Positions 18,145 through 27,491 are shown, counted from the stretch's first letter. The stretch: DNA of 64,000 bases from an uncultured Hymenobacter sp. (GCA_913776615.1 CAJYPK010000061.1:39204-103203); one strand, 5' to 3'. Notes: generated by a model from the sequence alone, not told the origin. A program made the numbers and translations.

Positions 18145-18226
18145 AGCAAGCCATGTCATTGTCCGGACAAACTTCGTTTGCCCGAGTCAATGACACCGCC
18201 AAGTTCGCAGGCTCACATGGCTTGGC
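18145..18226 (+). other. oriT: Candidate origin of transfer (oriT), nested inverted repeats
   Basis: Three concentric inverted repeats occur within 80 bp. The outer pair is CAAGCCATGT (18147-18156) with ACATGGCTTG (18215-18224). The middle pair is TGTCATTG (18154-18161) with CAATGACA (18188-18195). The inner hairpin is CAAAC-TTC-GTTTG (18168-18180), adjacent to the palindrome GTCCGGAC. This lies about 90 bp upstream of the relaxosome and relaxase genes, where oriT normally sits. The nick site itself cannot be identified from sequence alone. Confidence 0.65.
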
Positions 18227-18313
18227 TTGCTAGTTTAGCGTATAGCATTTAGCAATTCCTAATTCTAAAGTAATTTTAGCGAGCCTGAGTAAGTTAATCT
18301 CCCCAGAATTATC

Positions 18314-18637
18314 ATGGAACCAGAGAAGCAAGCTGAGAATACCGTTGATGCAGTCCGGACTTTGCGTATTGACGTCCGGGTAAGCCCGGATGAGAAAAAG
18401 GACTTGCAGGCAAAAGCTACGGCCGCCGGTTACAAGAAAGTGTCGGCTTATTTACGCGATGTGGGCCGGGGCGTGGAGGTCAAAGAAAGTATCTCGCCGG
18501 AACTGCGGCGACAGCTGGTAGGCATCGGGACCAATCTAAATCAGATAGCTCGGCTGGCGCAGGCTGGTAAATCATTCAGCTCTCACGAGGCTCAATTGGT
18601 ACAGGCGCTGGCTATCATCCGAGGGTACCTGATATGA
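18314..18637 (+). CDS. Relaxosome accessory protein (MobC-like, ribbon-helix-helix)
   Basis: The 107-residue protein begins with a ribbon-helix-helix-like segment (TLRIDVRVSPDEKKDLQAKA) followed by the MobC-type core (LRRQLVGIGTNLNQIARLAQ). Such proteins bind oriT and help the relaxase open the strands. Its stop overlaps the relaxase start by 4 bp (ATGA), showing translational coupling. It is the first gene after the oriT candidate. In some Bacteroidota elements the equivalent gene is named mobA, so no symbol is given. Confidence 0.85.
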   Translation: MEPEKQAENTVDAVRTLRIDVRVSPDEKKDLQAKATAAGYKKVSAYLRDVGRGVEVKESISPELRRQLVGIGTNLNQIARLAQAGKSFSSHEAQLVQALAIIRGYLI

Positions 18638-19506
18638 TTGCAAAGACCACCACCGGTAATGATTTTGAGGGGGCATTAACTTATGGCGCGGGGCAGCGCC
18701 AGGGCCGGGGCAAGGAGCCGGGGGAGGCTCCACTTTTGGTCGTGGCTAATCTGATTCCGGGCACTCCCAGGGAGATGGCGCTGGACATGCGGGCCGTGGC
18801 GGCGCAAAGCAAAAAGATTCAGAAGCCGGTGTGGCATACCGTGCTTTCGTGGAAGGCGGGGGAGGTGGTTAGCCAGGGGCAAAAAGTAGCGGCTGCCAAG
18901 CGCTATTGTGAGTTGATTGGCGCGCCCGTTGACCGACACCAGGTGGTCGTTTATGAACACCGAGATAAAAAGCACGCGCACGTTCACATCTACTTGAACC
19001 GGGTGCCAATTGACGGGGGGCCAGCGCTGCGGACGGATAATAACTTTTACCGGCAGCCGGCCATCACGCGGCAGATAAGCCAGGAGCTGGGTATGGACCC
19101 TATCCCCGAGCGGCGGCGCAGCCTGCGGGCGCTGGACCCCACGAAGGAGGCAGCGCGAGAGCAGGTGAGTCGGGCGTTACAGTTGTTACTCGCGCAAGCC
19201 GATAGGGGAGGGGAGGAGTGGCTGGCTTTGCAATTGCAAAAAGAACTGATTGGGGTTCGCTATACCCACGACAAGGGCGGCGTACTGCGGGGCGTGAGCT
19301 TTGAATTGAACGGCGTGGCAGTCCGGGGGCAGGAGGTAGGCTACAAAGGGGCGCAGCTGCGCGAAGCTCTAGCCGCGCCCGGGTTGCAGGCGGTACTAGG
19401 ACCGGAAGTTGCGCCTGCGCCCGGCGCGGACCAACCAGCCGTATTGCCGAAGCCAAGTCGGCCCGAGCCGGCGAAGCGCCCCCGCCGGAAGGGGCCCGCC
19501 CGGTAG
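18634..19506 (+). CDS. Relaxase (mobilisation nuclease, PF03432-type)
   Basis: The 290-residue relaxase has the three-histidine metal motif in HRDKKHAHVHIYLNRV (His109, His114, His116/118, with Asn122) and Tyr17 in GALTYGAG as the probable strand-joining tyrosine. It would nick oriT, stay covalently attached to the 5' end and be delivered to the recipient. It is shorter than many relaxases, being little more than the catalytic domain plus a basic Pro-rich tail, as is common for Bacteroidota mobilisation proteins. It is encoded between the MobC-like protein and the coupling protein. Confidence 0.9.
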   Translation: MIAKTTTGNDFEGALTYGAGQRQGRGKEPGEAPLLVVANLIPGTPREMALDMRAVAAQSKKIQKPVWHTVLSWKAGEVVSQGQKVAAAKRYCELIGAPVDRHQVVVYEHRDKKHAHVHIYLNRVPIDGGPALRTDNNFYRQPAITRQISQELGMDPIPERRRSLRALDPTKEAAREQVSRALQLLLAQADRGGEEWLALQLQKELIGVRYTHDKGGVLRGVSFELNGVAVRGQEVGYKGAQLREALAAPGLQAVLGPEVAPAPGADQPAVLPKPSRPEPAKRPRRKGPAR

Positions 19507-19641
19507 CGGCCGGATGGGTAGGGCGGTTCATTCGTGTGCGCGGCGTGCACCTCACCGCTGACTTTGGACCGCTCGTCAAATAATCCACGTTGGGCATTGC
19601 CGACAGGGGTAAGTTGCTTGATTCACCAAGCGTTTCAAGCG

Positions 19642-21651
19642 ATGGAAGACGAGAAAGGACTGCGAAAAATCATGGAGTTTATGCGGCTGTTTGCCATTGT
19701 GCTGATGGGCATCAACATCTACTATTACTGCTTTGGCTACTTCAAAGGCATGGGCTGGACGCCGGCCGTAGTCGGGCATATTCTGGAAAGCTTTACCAAG
19801 AATACTTTCTTGTTTGAGGCCAGCTGGGTGAGCAAGACGCTGGCCGTGGTATTCCTGCTGTTGAGCTGCCTCGGCACGCGGGGACGGGCTAATGAAAAGC
19901 TGAAAGGCGCCTCGGTGGCCGGCTACGCCGCCATTGGGCTGGCGCTGATTTATGGCTCAGACGTGGTGCGCGGCTTCACGCTAGGGGCCGGACTGACGAC
20001 GGCGCTTTATACCGGGCTGCTGTCGGCGGGCTTTCTGCTGCTGCTGAGCGCAGGGGCCTGGCTGAGCCGGCTGTTCAACAACGACCTGATGAAGGACATC
20101 TTCAACAAGGCCAATGAGAGCTTCCCCCAGGAGGAGCGGCTGATGGAAAACGAGTATTCGGTGAACCTGCGCACGGAGTACCAGCTGCGCGGCAAGCAGC
20201 ACCACGGCTGGTTGAACGTGGTCAATCCGTTCCGGGCCACGATGGTGCTCGGCACGCCAGGCTCGGGCAAGAGCTTTGCCATCATTAACGAGTTCATCCG
20301 GCAACACCTGGCCAAGGGCTTCTGCATGTACATCTACGACTACAAGTTTGACGACTTGAGCCGCATCTGCTACAACACGCTGCTACGCCACCAGGACAAG
20401 TTTGATAAGCCGGTGGGCTTTTACGTCATCAACTTCGACAACCCGCGCAAGAGTCACCGCTGTAACCCGCTGCTGCCTGAGCTGATGACCGACATCGTGG
20501 ATGCCTACGAAAGCGCCTCGACCATCATGCTCAACCTCAACAAGAGCTGGATTCAGAAGCAGGGCGACTTTTTCGTGGAATCACCCATCAACTTTGTGGC
20601 GGCCATCATCTGGTTTTTAAAGCTATTCGAAAAGGGTAAATACTGCACCTTTCCCCACGTCATCGAGTTTCTGAGCCGCGACTACGAGGAGATTTTTCCG
20701 GTGCTGGCCTCGTACCCGGAAATTGAGAACCTGGTGAAGCCGTTCGTGTCGGCGTTTCAGAAAGATGCCATCGAGCAGCTGGAAGGCCAGATTGCTTCGG
20801 CACGTATTCCGCTGGGCCGGCTGGCGTCGCCGCAGCTCTACTGGGTGATGTCGGGCAACGATTTTACGCTCGATATCAACAGCAACGAGGAGCCCAAGGT
20901 ATTGTGCGTGGGCAACAACCCCGAGCGCCAAGCCATCTACGGAGCGGCGCTTGGTCTCTACAATGCGCGGCTAGTGAAGCTGGTGAACCAGAAGGGCAAG
21001 CGCAAATCGTCCATCATCATCGACGAGCTGCCCACCATCTACTTCAAGGGGCTGGATAACCTTATTGCTACGGCGCGGAGCAACAAGGTGAGCACCTGCC
21101 TGGGCTTTCAGGACTTCTCGCAGCTGGAACGCGACTACGGCCAGAAGGAGGCCGAGGTCATCAAGAACACCGTGGGCAACGTGTTCAGCGGACAGGTATC
21201 GGGCAACAGCGGCAAGTGGCTGAGCGAGCGGTTTGGTAAGATTCTGCAGCAGCGCCAGAGCCTGAGCATCAACATGCGAGAAACCAGCACCAGCCTCTCC
21301 ACTCAGATGGACAGCATGATTCCAGCCAGCACCATTGCTAACCTCACGCAGGGCAACTTCGTGGGCGCGGTGGCCGACAACTTCGGCGAAGAAATCGACC
21401 AGAAGGTGTTTCACGCCCGCATTAAGGTGGACGTAAAGGCAGTAACTGCCGAAGCCCAAGCTTACCAACCCATCCCCGACATCACCAGCTTCATTAACCC
21501 GGCCACCGGCAAGGACGAGGCCGAGGAGATGATTAAGGCCAACTTCAACCGCGTGAAAACCGAAGTGAAGGAATTGTGCGCTCGGGAGCTGCTGCGCATC
21601 GGGCAGGACCCCACGCTGCGGCACCTCATCAAGGAGAAAGCCGAGAAGTAA
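19642..21651 (+). CDS. Type IV coupling protein (TraG/TraD family)
   Basis: The ATG at 19642 (MEDEKGLRKIMEFMRLF) gives 669 residues. Several membrane helices in the first 150 residues are followed by a large cytosolic ATPase with Walker A GTPGSGKS at about 204-211, Walker B IIIDELPT and the C-terminal glutamine motif LGFQDFSQLE. It links the relaxase-DNA complex to the secretion channel and powers DNA export. The frame is open to 19534, but that upstream stretch does not resemble the family. The order MobC-like, relaxase, coupling protein is the usual mob block of Bacteroidota conjugative plasmids. Confidence 0.93.
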   Translation: MEDEKGLRKIMEFMRLFAIVLMGINIYYYCFGYFKGMGWTPAVVGHILESFTKNTFLFEASWVSKTLAVVFLLLSCLGTRGRANEKLKGASVAGYAAIGLALIYGSDVVRGFTLGAGLTTALYTGLLSAGFLLLLSAGAWLSRLFNNDLMKDIFNKANESFPQEERLMENEYSVNLRTEYQLRGKQHHGWLNVVNPFRATMVLGTPGSGKSFAIINEFIRQHLAKGFCMYIYDYKFDDLSRICYNTLLRHQDKFDKPVGFYVINFDNPRKSHRCNPLLPELMTDIVDAYESASTIMLNLNKSWIQKQGDFFVESPINFVAAIIWFLKLFEKGKYCTFPHVIEFLSRDYEEIFPVLASYPEIENLVKPFVSAFQKDAIEQLEGQIASARIPLGRLASPQLYWVMSGNDFTLDINSNEEPKVLCVGNNPERQAIYGAALGLYNARLVKLVNQKGKRKSSIIIDELPTIYFKGLDNLIATARSNKVSTCLGFQDFSQLERDYGQKEAEVIKNTVGNVFSGQVSGNSGKWLSERFGKILQQRQSLSINMRETSTSLSTQMDSMIPASTIANLTQGNFVGAVADNFGEEIDQKVFHARIKVDVKAVTAEAQAYQPIPDITSFINPATGKDEAEEMIKANFNRVKTEVKELCARELLRIGQDPTLRHLIKEKAEK

Positions 21652-21659
21652 TGGGGCGG

Positions 21660-21893
21660 CTAGCCGCAGCAGCTGCCCGGGCCCTGCTGCTGGATGGGCG
21701 GACAGGGCACCGTGCCGTAGGAACAATACACGCAGCAGTCGCCGGCCAGGGGTTTGAGCACCGTAAGACAGCCCGGGCACTCGTAAAAGTATTGGCAGGC
21801 ATCGGTGGGCATCTGTTCGGTTTGCTGATGCGCGCAGACCGGGCAGGTGAGCGTGGAAGTAAGCTGCGGGGTTTTGAGCGTAGGGAGTGGCAT
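21660..21893 (-). CDS. GDCCVxC-domain small cysteine-rich protein
   Basis: The 77-residue protein carries GDCCVYCSYGTVPCPPIQ, the hallmark of the GDCCVxC-domain family, some of whose members elsewhere are selenoproteins. Here all positions are Cys. A CPVCAHQQ zinc-knuckle-like pair, CPGC and a terminal CCG give ten or so cysteines in all. Genes of this family often accompany mercury or arsenic transport genes, and this one lies 7 bp downstream of merTP on the same strand. Metal binding or thiol chemistry is inferred. Confidence 0.82.
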   Translation of the reverse strand: MPLPTLKTPQLTSTLTCPVCAHQQTEQMPTDACQYFYECPGCLTVLKPLAGDCCVYCSYGTVPCPPIQQQGPGSCCG

Positions 21894-21900
21894 CCGATAA

Positions 21901-22521
21901 TTAGTTGCGGGTTATAATTTGGTAGCCCGTGCCGTTGATGGCTTTTTCCACCTGCGTGGCTAGGCTTTTCTGCGCATCAAAACGCACCTGCGCGGTGCCC
22001 TGCGCATACGACACGGTGACGGCCTGCACGCCCGGCAACTGCTGCACCGCGTGCTCGACGTGCTGGGCGCAGGCCTCGCAGGTCATGCCTGCGATGCGGT
22101 AGGTGGCCGTCTGCCACACCGGCGTGGCCCCGTTTGCTGCCAGGACCGGCGCGGCGGTGGGCGAGGCCGGGTACAGGCGCGCCCCGTAGTAGGGAAAAGC
22201 CAGCAGCAGCACCGCCAGCCCGGTCACCATTCCCAGAAAAAGCCGGGATTGGGTGAATGCCGGCTTGGCATCTGCCGCACAACCGCAGTCATCGGTGGCC
22301 GGGGCCGGCTTGAGCTTCTGGTACCACGCGAAGCCCAGCACGCCCACCGTGAGCGCCATTAGATAGGGGCGGAAAGGTTCGAGCCAGGAAAAGGCCGACG
22401 CGGAAGCACCGAGCCCGCCGACCAGGGCCAGCAGGGGCGTGATGCAGCACAGGGAGGCAGCCAGGGCGGTGAGTAGCCCCGCGCCGAGCAAGGGCTTGCT
22501 GGTGGAGGTAGGTGCGTTCAT
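21901..22521 (-). CDS. merTP: Mercuric transport protein MerTP (MerT fused to a MerP-like domain)
   Basis: The 206-residue protein has three membrane segments. The first contains the CC pair (LAASLCCITPLLAL) that relays Hg(II) in MerT, and a cytoplasmic loop has CGCAAD. The C-terminal 70 residues form a heavy-metal-associated domain with GMTCEACAQHVEHAV. This MerT-MerP fusion imports Hg(II) for reduction by MerA. No merA is in the window, so ions taken up would need handling elsewhere. It overlaps the upstream ArsR regulator gene by 4 bp. Confidence 0.88.
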   Translation of the reverse strand: MNAPTSTSKPLLGAGLLTALAASLCCITPLLALVGGLGASASAFSWLEPFRPYLMALTVGVLGFAWYQKLKPAPATDDCGCAADAKPAFTQSRLFLGMVTGLAVLLLAFPYYGARLYPASPTAAPVLAANGATPVWQTATYRIAGMTCEACAQHVEHAVQQLPGVQAVTVSYAQGTAQVRFDAQKSLATQVEKAINGTGYQIITRN

Positions 22522-22895
22522 GGGGCTGGTTGAAGCGTCGGGGTAGCAGGGTAGCCGGTTAGCAGCGGGCGCAACAGGGGCAGGTGCTGCTCGCTAAGCG
22601 CGTAAAAAACCGTTTGGCCCACTTTGCGGGCGGTGACCACGCCACCGTCCTTTAGCTTGCGCAGATGCTGCGAAACGGCCGATACCGTCATGCCCAGCAC
22701 GTCAGCGATGTCGCACACGCACAGCTGTTGCTCGGCCGCCAGCAGATACAGCAGTTTGAGCCGGACCTCGTTGCCCGCCAGCGCCAGGACAGTGGCCGTG
22801 GCTTCAAGGGATGGCCCGGCCAATGCCAGGCGCACCTGGCATTGCCGGATATAATCAGCATCGGCAAAAACCCGGATGCAGGCGTTGGCTTCCAT
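22518..22895 (-). CDS. ArsR/SmtB-family metal-responsive repressor
   Basis: The ATG at 22895 (MEANACIRVFADADYI) gives 125 residues. The winged-helix core has LKLLYLLAAEQQLCVCDIADVLGM with the CVC metal-sensing pair and the recognition helix TVSAVSQHLRKLKDGGVV. Cys6 and the CVC motif could form a thiol metal site for Hg, As or Cd. It is the first gene of the operon with merTP. An upstream TTG is in frame but lies inside the operator. A near-perfect inverted repeat 22 bp upstream of the start is the likely operator, so autoregulation is expected. Confidence 0.88.
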   Translation of the reverse strand: MEANACIRVFADADYIRQCQVRLALAGPSLEATATVLALAGNEVRLKLLYLLAAEQQLCVCDIADVLGMTVSAVSQHLRKLKDGGVVTARKVGQTVFYALSEQHLPLLRPLLTGYPATPTLQPAP

Positions 22896-22916
22896 AAGAA
22901 CTGTTTTCGCAAAGGT

Positions 22917-22942
22917 AGTACTTGCGTGTTTAAGCAAGTGCT
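22917..22942 (-). promoter_or_regulatory. Probable ArsR-type operator
   Basis: Imperfect inverted repeat AGTACTTGC - 8 nt - GCAAGTGCT (one mismatch in nine pairs) directly upstream of the ArsR-family gene. Arm length and spacing fit operators of ArsR/SmtB repressors. It would control the regulator, merTP and the GDCCVxC gene. Confidence 0.72.
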
Positions 22943-23137
22943 AAAATACGAAAAGCTTTAGCTGGGGCATTCCGCCATTCGTGTGGTGTGCTGGCACCTC
23001 ACAGCCTATTTCCGGCCACTCATCAACTTTCTCGCCAGGGCCTGATGGAGGCCGGTAGGTTTGCAGCGTCGAATTCCGGGCTGGCCGCGCCTGCGCCGGC
23101 CGGAAGGACAGCTTTTATTCACCTACCCATTCCTCCT

Positions 23138-25312
23138 ATGGCTGAGCAAGATGAAGTGAATACCCCCACGCCGGAGCGCTGGTACATGAGTGCGGTGCCG
23201 ACCTCCAACGGCAACTTCAGTGGCCAGGGCCTGCAGCGCGAGCCCGCCGGTCACTCCCTCTATGAGATTCAGATTAATCCCGCCAACCCCAGCCAGGCGG
23301 CCCTGCTGCCGGCCCCCGGCGCGGATGGCCGGCTGCTGAATGCCTTTGACCACGCCCTGATGCGAGCTTTTACCACCAACCGGCTCCCCGGCCGGGAGGA
23401 TAAGTTTCTCACGGTAGAAAAGCCCACGCTGCTGGAAAAGGTGGGGGAGAATTGGAAAATCAGTGAGCAGGGCCGCGTGGGCTACAGTGCCACCGAGCCC
23501 GAGCAGCGGCTGCAGGTATTTGGCCAGGTAACTCCACAAGCCACCCAGCAAGCCGAACTGACCACGCGGGCCGAGGAGCTGGCCGGCGAGGTGGCCACCA
23601 CTACGGGCGCTGTTCGCACTGAGGCGGAAGCGGAACTGGAGGTAGTGGCCAACCGTGCGCAGCAAGGCCCCGACGAGAGCCGCGCCACTTACGCGGATGC
23701 CCTGCGCGATGAGGCCCGGGCGGAAGTAGGGGAGGGGCCAGGCAGCGAGCAGCGGCCCGTGCCCCCCGCACCAGCCCCGGATGCCGCGGCCGGCGCGGAG
23801 CCGGTCGGAGAATTGCGCATTGCCTGGCAGCAGCAGGGCGGCGAAGTGGCCCCGCTGCTGGAAATGCGGGCCTACCTCGACCAGCTTAAGGAAGCCGGCG
23901 TAGCGGTGGGCGCTTTGCAGTTGGAGCGCGACCCGGCGGGCAAGCTCAGCGGCGGTTTCGCGGTGAGCTACGACCCGGAGTCGCACAAGCTGGGCCAGCT
24001 CGAAGCGGCCCTGCAAGGCTTTCGGCAAGTGGGAAGCGGGGTAGCCGTGGTAGAAAAGCCGGAGCAGGCCGCCGCCCGGCGGCAGGAAGTGGGCTACGAT
24101 GACGACTACGAGCCCCAGCGCAGCAAGCAGGTGCGCGAGGCCTTCGGTGTGAAGCAGTGGGATGCGCTCAGTGCCCAGCTTTCGGCCGTGCCCAAGCAGG
24201 CCCTCACGGCCCCGGAACAGGTGCAGCAGGCCGCCGCTGAGCAGCGGGTGCAGCAGCTGGCCCAGCAGCAGGGCAAAACCACCGAGCAAGTCATCCGCGA
24301 CGGCAAGAGCATTTTTGACATCGACACCAGCGGCAACCCCGCCTCGGCGTTTCTGAAAAACTTCTACGCCCACCTGAACGGCGGCCCCAAGACCCGGCAA
24401 AGTCTGGAAGTCGACTACGAGAAAACCCGTCAGGATTTGCAGGCCCGCCTGACCCGCCACGCCGGCACGGCCCAGCCGGCGCTTTCGCCCGGCCCGACGG
24501 CCCCGGATGCCAAGGCTCCCAGCGTGGCGACTGGCCCCGCCGTGGGGGAAGCTGCCCGCCAGGCCGTCGCGATGCAGGTCCCGCCGGCGGCCCTGTTCCA
24601 AGCCAATGAGGTACCGCAAAAGGTGCTGGCCTCCCTCGGGTTGAACCTAGCCGAATTAACGGGCAGCGGGCAGCTGCAAAAGCTGCTCAGCGGTGAAAAA
24701 ACCGACCTTTTGCCCATGCAGGTAGCGGGCAAGGAGGGGCAGGAACCCGTGAAGTTCGAGGGCAAGATGGTGCTGCACCGCGAGGCTGATGGCACGGCCA
24801 CCCTCAAAATGGAATTGCCCCAGGAGAAGCTGGTTATCCCCAACGAGATTGGCGGTCAGCCCTTCACCCCCGAGCAGCGCCAGCGGCTGGAAACCGAGGG
24901 CAACGCTGGCCTGATGCGCGGCCTCAAGGACGAGCAGGGCCGCGAGTTCAACGGCTACGTGGCCGTGGATAAGGCCATGAACAAGGTGGTGGTGCTGCCC
25001 GAAAGCAAGGTGACGCTGCACGACACCGTGGCTGGCGTCAAGCTGACCCCGGAGCAAAGTCACGACCTGCGCGAGGGCAAGGTGGTAGCCCTAACCAATA
25101 TGGCCAGCGGCAACGGCGGGCAGAAGTTCGACGGCACCGTGCAGGTGAATGCCGCCAAGGCCTGCATCGAGGTGAAACCGGCCGCTCACGAACTGAGCCA
25201 GCGCCAGGCCCCGCGGGCCGAGCAGGCGGTGAAGGCCACCACTACGACTGTGGTCCCGGCCCCCGTGAAAGCCGAAGCGCCCCAGGTAAAAACTCGGGGC
25301 CCCCGCCACTAA
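23138..25312 (+). CDS. DUF4099/DUF3945-type plasmid protein
   Basis: The ATG at 23138 (MAEQDEVNTPTPERWYMSAV) gives 724 residues. The long middle is Ala/Gln/Glu-rich and poorly ordered. The C-terminal third looks like DUF4099 (LNLAELTGSGQLQKLLSGEK) followed by two DUF3945-like units containing PFTPEQRQRLETEG, FNGYVAVDKAMNK and KLTPEQSHDLREGK. Proteins of this type are widespread on Bacteroidota mobile elements next to primase or topoisomerase genes; no biochemical role is established. It is upstream of a toprim protein gene, separated by a terminator. Confidence 0.7.
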   Translation: MAEQDEVNTPTPERWYMSAVPTSNGNFSGQGLQREPAGHSLYEIQINPANPSQAALLPAPGADGRLLNAFDHALMRAFTTNRLPGREDKFLTVEKPTLLEKVGENWKISEQGRVGYSATEPEQRLQVFGQVTPQATQQAELTTRAEELAGEVATTTGAVRTEAEAELEVVANRAQQGPDESRATYADALRDEARAEVGEGPGSEQRPVPPAPAPDAAAGAEPVGELRIAWQQQGGEVAPLLEMRAYLDQLKEAGVAVGALQLERDPAGKLSGGFAVSYDPESHKLGQLEAALQGFRQVGSGVAVVEKPEQAAARRQEVGYDDDYEPQRSKQVREAFGVKQWDALSAQLSAVPKQALTAPEQVQQAAAEQRVQQLAQQQGKTTEQVIRDGKSIFDIDTSGNPASAFLKNFYAHLNGGPKTRQSLEVDYEKTRQDLQARLTRHAGTAQPALSPGPTAPDAKAPSVATGPAVGEAARQAVAMQVPPAALFQANEVPQKVLASLGLNLAELTGSGQLQKLLSGEKTDLLPMQVAGKEGQEPVKFEGKMVLHREADGTATLKMELPQEKLVIPNEIGGQPFTPEQRQRLETEGNAGLMRGLKDEQGREFNGYVAVDKAMNKVVVLPESKVTLHDTVAGVKLTPEQSHDLREGKVVALTNMASGNGGQKFDGTVQVNAAKACIEVKPAAHELSQRQAPRAEQAVKATTTTVVPAPVKAEAPQVKTRGPRH

Positions 25313-25350
25313 GCTGGCCTATACCAATCCCTCCTTTTCTCATCCCACAA

Positions 25351-25382
25351 GCCCGGAAGCCCACTTCCGGGCTTCTTTTTTC
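25351..25382 (+). terminator. Rho-independent terminator
   Basis: Stem GCCCGGAAG / CTTCCGGGC with a CCCA loop followed by TTCTTTTTTC. It closes the DUF4099/DUF3945-type gene. Confidence 0.88.
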
Positions 25383-25415
25383 TGCCTTCCATTCTTCGAA
25401 ATCATCCGCTTTATA

Positions 25416-27491
25416 ATGGAACACGAACTCACCTTCCAGAAGATTAAAGAGCAGGTTGAGCTGCCCGAGCTGCTGAGCCACTTCGGCTACAACCTCCGAA
25501 AAGGCGAACACCTCGGCAAGGGCAAGTGGCACGTCTTCGAGGGCGATGACACGCTGGTAGTATTCAAAGGCCGGGGCGGCGACTGGATGTATTTCAACGC
25601 CCAGGACGACCGCGACAAGGGCAGCGTCATCGACTGGATGAAGAACCGCGTCAGCTCCGACCGCATCGCCGGCATTGGTCCGCTGCCGGGCCGCAACCTC
25701 TGGCAGTCGGTCAACGACCACTTCCGGGCTTACCTCAACTTGCCCGAGGAGCAGCGGCCCCGGCTCGACCTGCCGCCCATTGTGGAAACCGCGCCCGGCG
25801 AGAAGTTCCACAGCATCTACACCCAGCACTGCCGGCCGCTCGAAAACACGGCCTACCTGGAAGGGCGCGGTATTACCAAAAGCACGATAGATAACCCGCA
25901 GTTTACCGGCCGCATCCTCAATCAACTCCACACTGTTCAGAAGGAGGGCTTGCCGCCCAAAACCTACGTTAATACGGCTTTCCCGGCTTACCACGAGGGA
26001 CGGGTAGTGGGGCTGGAGCTGAAGGGCGAAGGCTTCAAGGGCCAGGCGCCCGAAAGCCAGTTTACCCGCTCGCTGTGGCTGAGCAAGCTGCCCGAGGGCC
26101 GGCCGGCGGCGGTGCTGGTGGTCAGCGAGTCGGCTATCGATACGCTGTCCTACGCGCAGCTGCACCCCGGCGAGAGCGCCCTGTATGCCTCGACGGCCGG
26201 CACGCTCACCCAGAACAAGATTTTCGAGTTGAGGCGGCTGCTCAGCGAGGAGCATATTCCGGCCATCCGCGCTGCCTTCGACAACGATACGCAGGGCCAC
26301 CACTTCGATACCCGGCTGCTGGCAGGGCTGGCCAACGAGCAAAACCCCATGAAAGTGGTTCGCGAGCACGAGCACCGGCTGACCGTCGAAATCACGGCCG
26401 CCCACCCGGCCGGCGTGCAGGCGCTGAGTCAGCACCTTAAAAGCTACAACGACCAGGCTACCCGGCAGTACGCCCAGGAAAACGGGGAGCCGGGCAATCC
26501 GGGCAGCAGTCAGACCCTGCGCGACGAGCTGATTCACTCCAACAAGCTGGGAGCCCACACCTACCAGTTTCACGTGCCGATGAGCCGCGAAGCGCTGGGG
26601 GCTTTCAATCAGGCAGCCAGCCAGGCATTGGCTTTTGAGCATCGGGTGGAGCTTGTGAAGAGCCAGGGCAAGGACTGGAACCAGGACCTGAAACAGGACC
26701 AGCTGCAGCGGGTGGTGCAGCGCGAGCTGGGTGGTGTCGACGAGGACCAGTACGGCTTCGGCCAGCAGCACTGGGACAACCCACCCATCGAAGGCCAGGG
26801 CAAAATTGCGCAGTTGCACGAGGCGCAGGCCCAGGCCCGCCGCCAGGGCGAGCGGTTGCTCGTGGTCGAGTTGCGGGAAAGCCGCGATGCCGTGGCGCTG
26901 CTGCCCACCCTGCGCGAAAACCTCGAAAAAGTCGGGCTTACCATTGACCACGCCCTCAAGATTGAACCGACTGCGGCCCGCGAAATTGCCACGGAGCTAA
27001 CGCTACGCTACCGGCTGGATTCGCCGCAACTGCCAGCCATCAGCGACGCGCTGGATGCGTTGCAGCAAAATCCCAGAACGACGGTCATTGAGCCGGGGCC
27101 GGATGCCACGGAGCGCCGGCAGCTGGCCATAGCGCAGGAGCAGCAGCGCCGGCCCGGCCCTGAGTTGGTGCCCAGTGATTCTCCCGCCCACGACCAGGCC
27201 CGGCAATCGTTTATCGAAGCTGCGGGCCTGGTGGCCCGGGAACTGCGCGAGAGCGCCGCCACGCTGAACGCGGCTCGCTTGCAGGAAGTCAGCCGGCATT
27301 TGCTGACCAAACCGGCGCTGGAAGGCCTGAACCGGGAGAACGTGGAGAAGGTGCTGGCCGTGGTCGATAAGCTCGATACGTTGAAGGATAACCCCGCCGT
27401 GCAGCAGCTGCGCCAGGCCGTGCGGCAATTGGAGCAGCCCGCCCAGACGCAGCCTGTACCGCAAAAGCCACGGCCCGGCCCCCGCTTGTAA
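25416..27491 (+). CDS. DUF3991/toprim DNA primase-like protein
   Basis: The 691-residue protein begins like plasmid primases (FQKIKEQVELPELLSHFGY). A DUF3991-like segment with GRGGDWMYFNAQDDRDKGS is followed by a toprim domain of Toprim_2 type: AAVLVVSESAIDTLSY supplies the catalytic Glu, and AAFDNDTQGHHFDTRLL supplies the acidic pair. The C-terminal half is Gln-rich and helical. It probably primes the complementary strand of transferred or replicating plasmid DNA. The zinc-binding N-terminal domain of DnaG-type primases is not evident. Confidence 0.8.
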   Translation: MEHELTFQKIKEQVELPELLSHFGYNLRKGEHLGKGKWHVFEGDDTLVVFKGRGGDWMYFNAQDDRDKGSVIDWMKNRVSSDRIAGIGPLPGRNLWQSVNDHFRAYLNLPEEQRPRLDLPPIVETAPGEKFHSIYTQHCRPLENTAYLEGRGITKSTIDNPQFTGRILNQLHTVQKEGLPPKTYVNTAFPAYHEGRVVGLELKGEGFKGQAPESQFTRSLWLSKLPEGRPAAVLVVSESAIDTLSYAQLHPGESALYASTAGTLTQNKIFELRRLLSEEHIPAIRAAFDNDTQGHHFDTRLLAGLANEQNPMKVVREHEHRLTVEITAAHPAGVQALSQHLKSYNDQATRQYAQENGEPGNPGSSQTLRDELIHSNKLGAHTYQFHVPMSREALGAFNQAASQALAFEHRVELVKSQGKDWNQDLKQDQLQRVVQRELGGVDEDQYGFGQQHWDNPPIEGQGKIAQLHEAQAQARRQGERLLVVELRESRDAVALLPTLRENLEKVGLTIDHALKIEPTAAREIATELTLRYRLDSPQLPAISDALDALQQNPRTTVIEPGPDATERRQLAIAQEQQRRPGPELVPSDSPAHDQARQSFIEAAGLVARELRESAATLNAARLQEVSRHLLTKPALEGLNRENVEKVLAVVDKLDTLKDNPAVQQLRQAVRQLEQPAQTQPVPQKPRPGPRL

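Noticed and set aside
23123..26951. Long minus-strand frames opposite the DUF4099-type and primase-like genes
   Set aside because: They mirror good genes on the other strand and have no recognisable domains.
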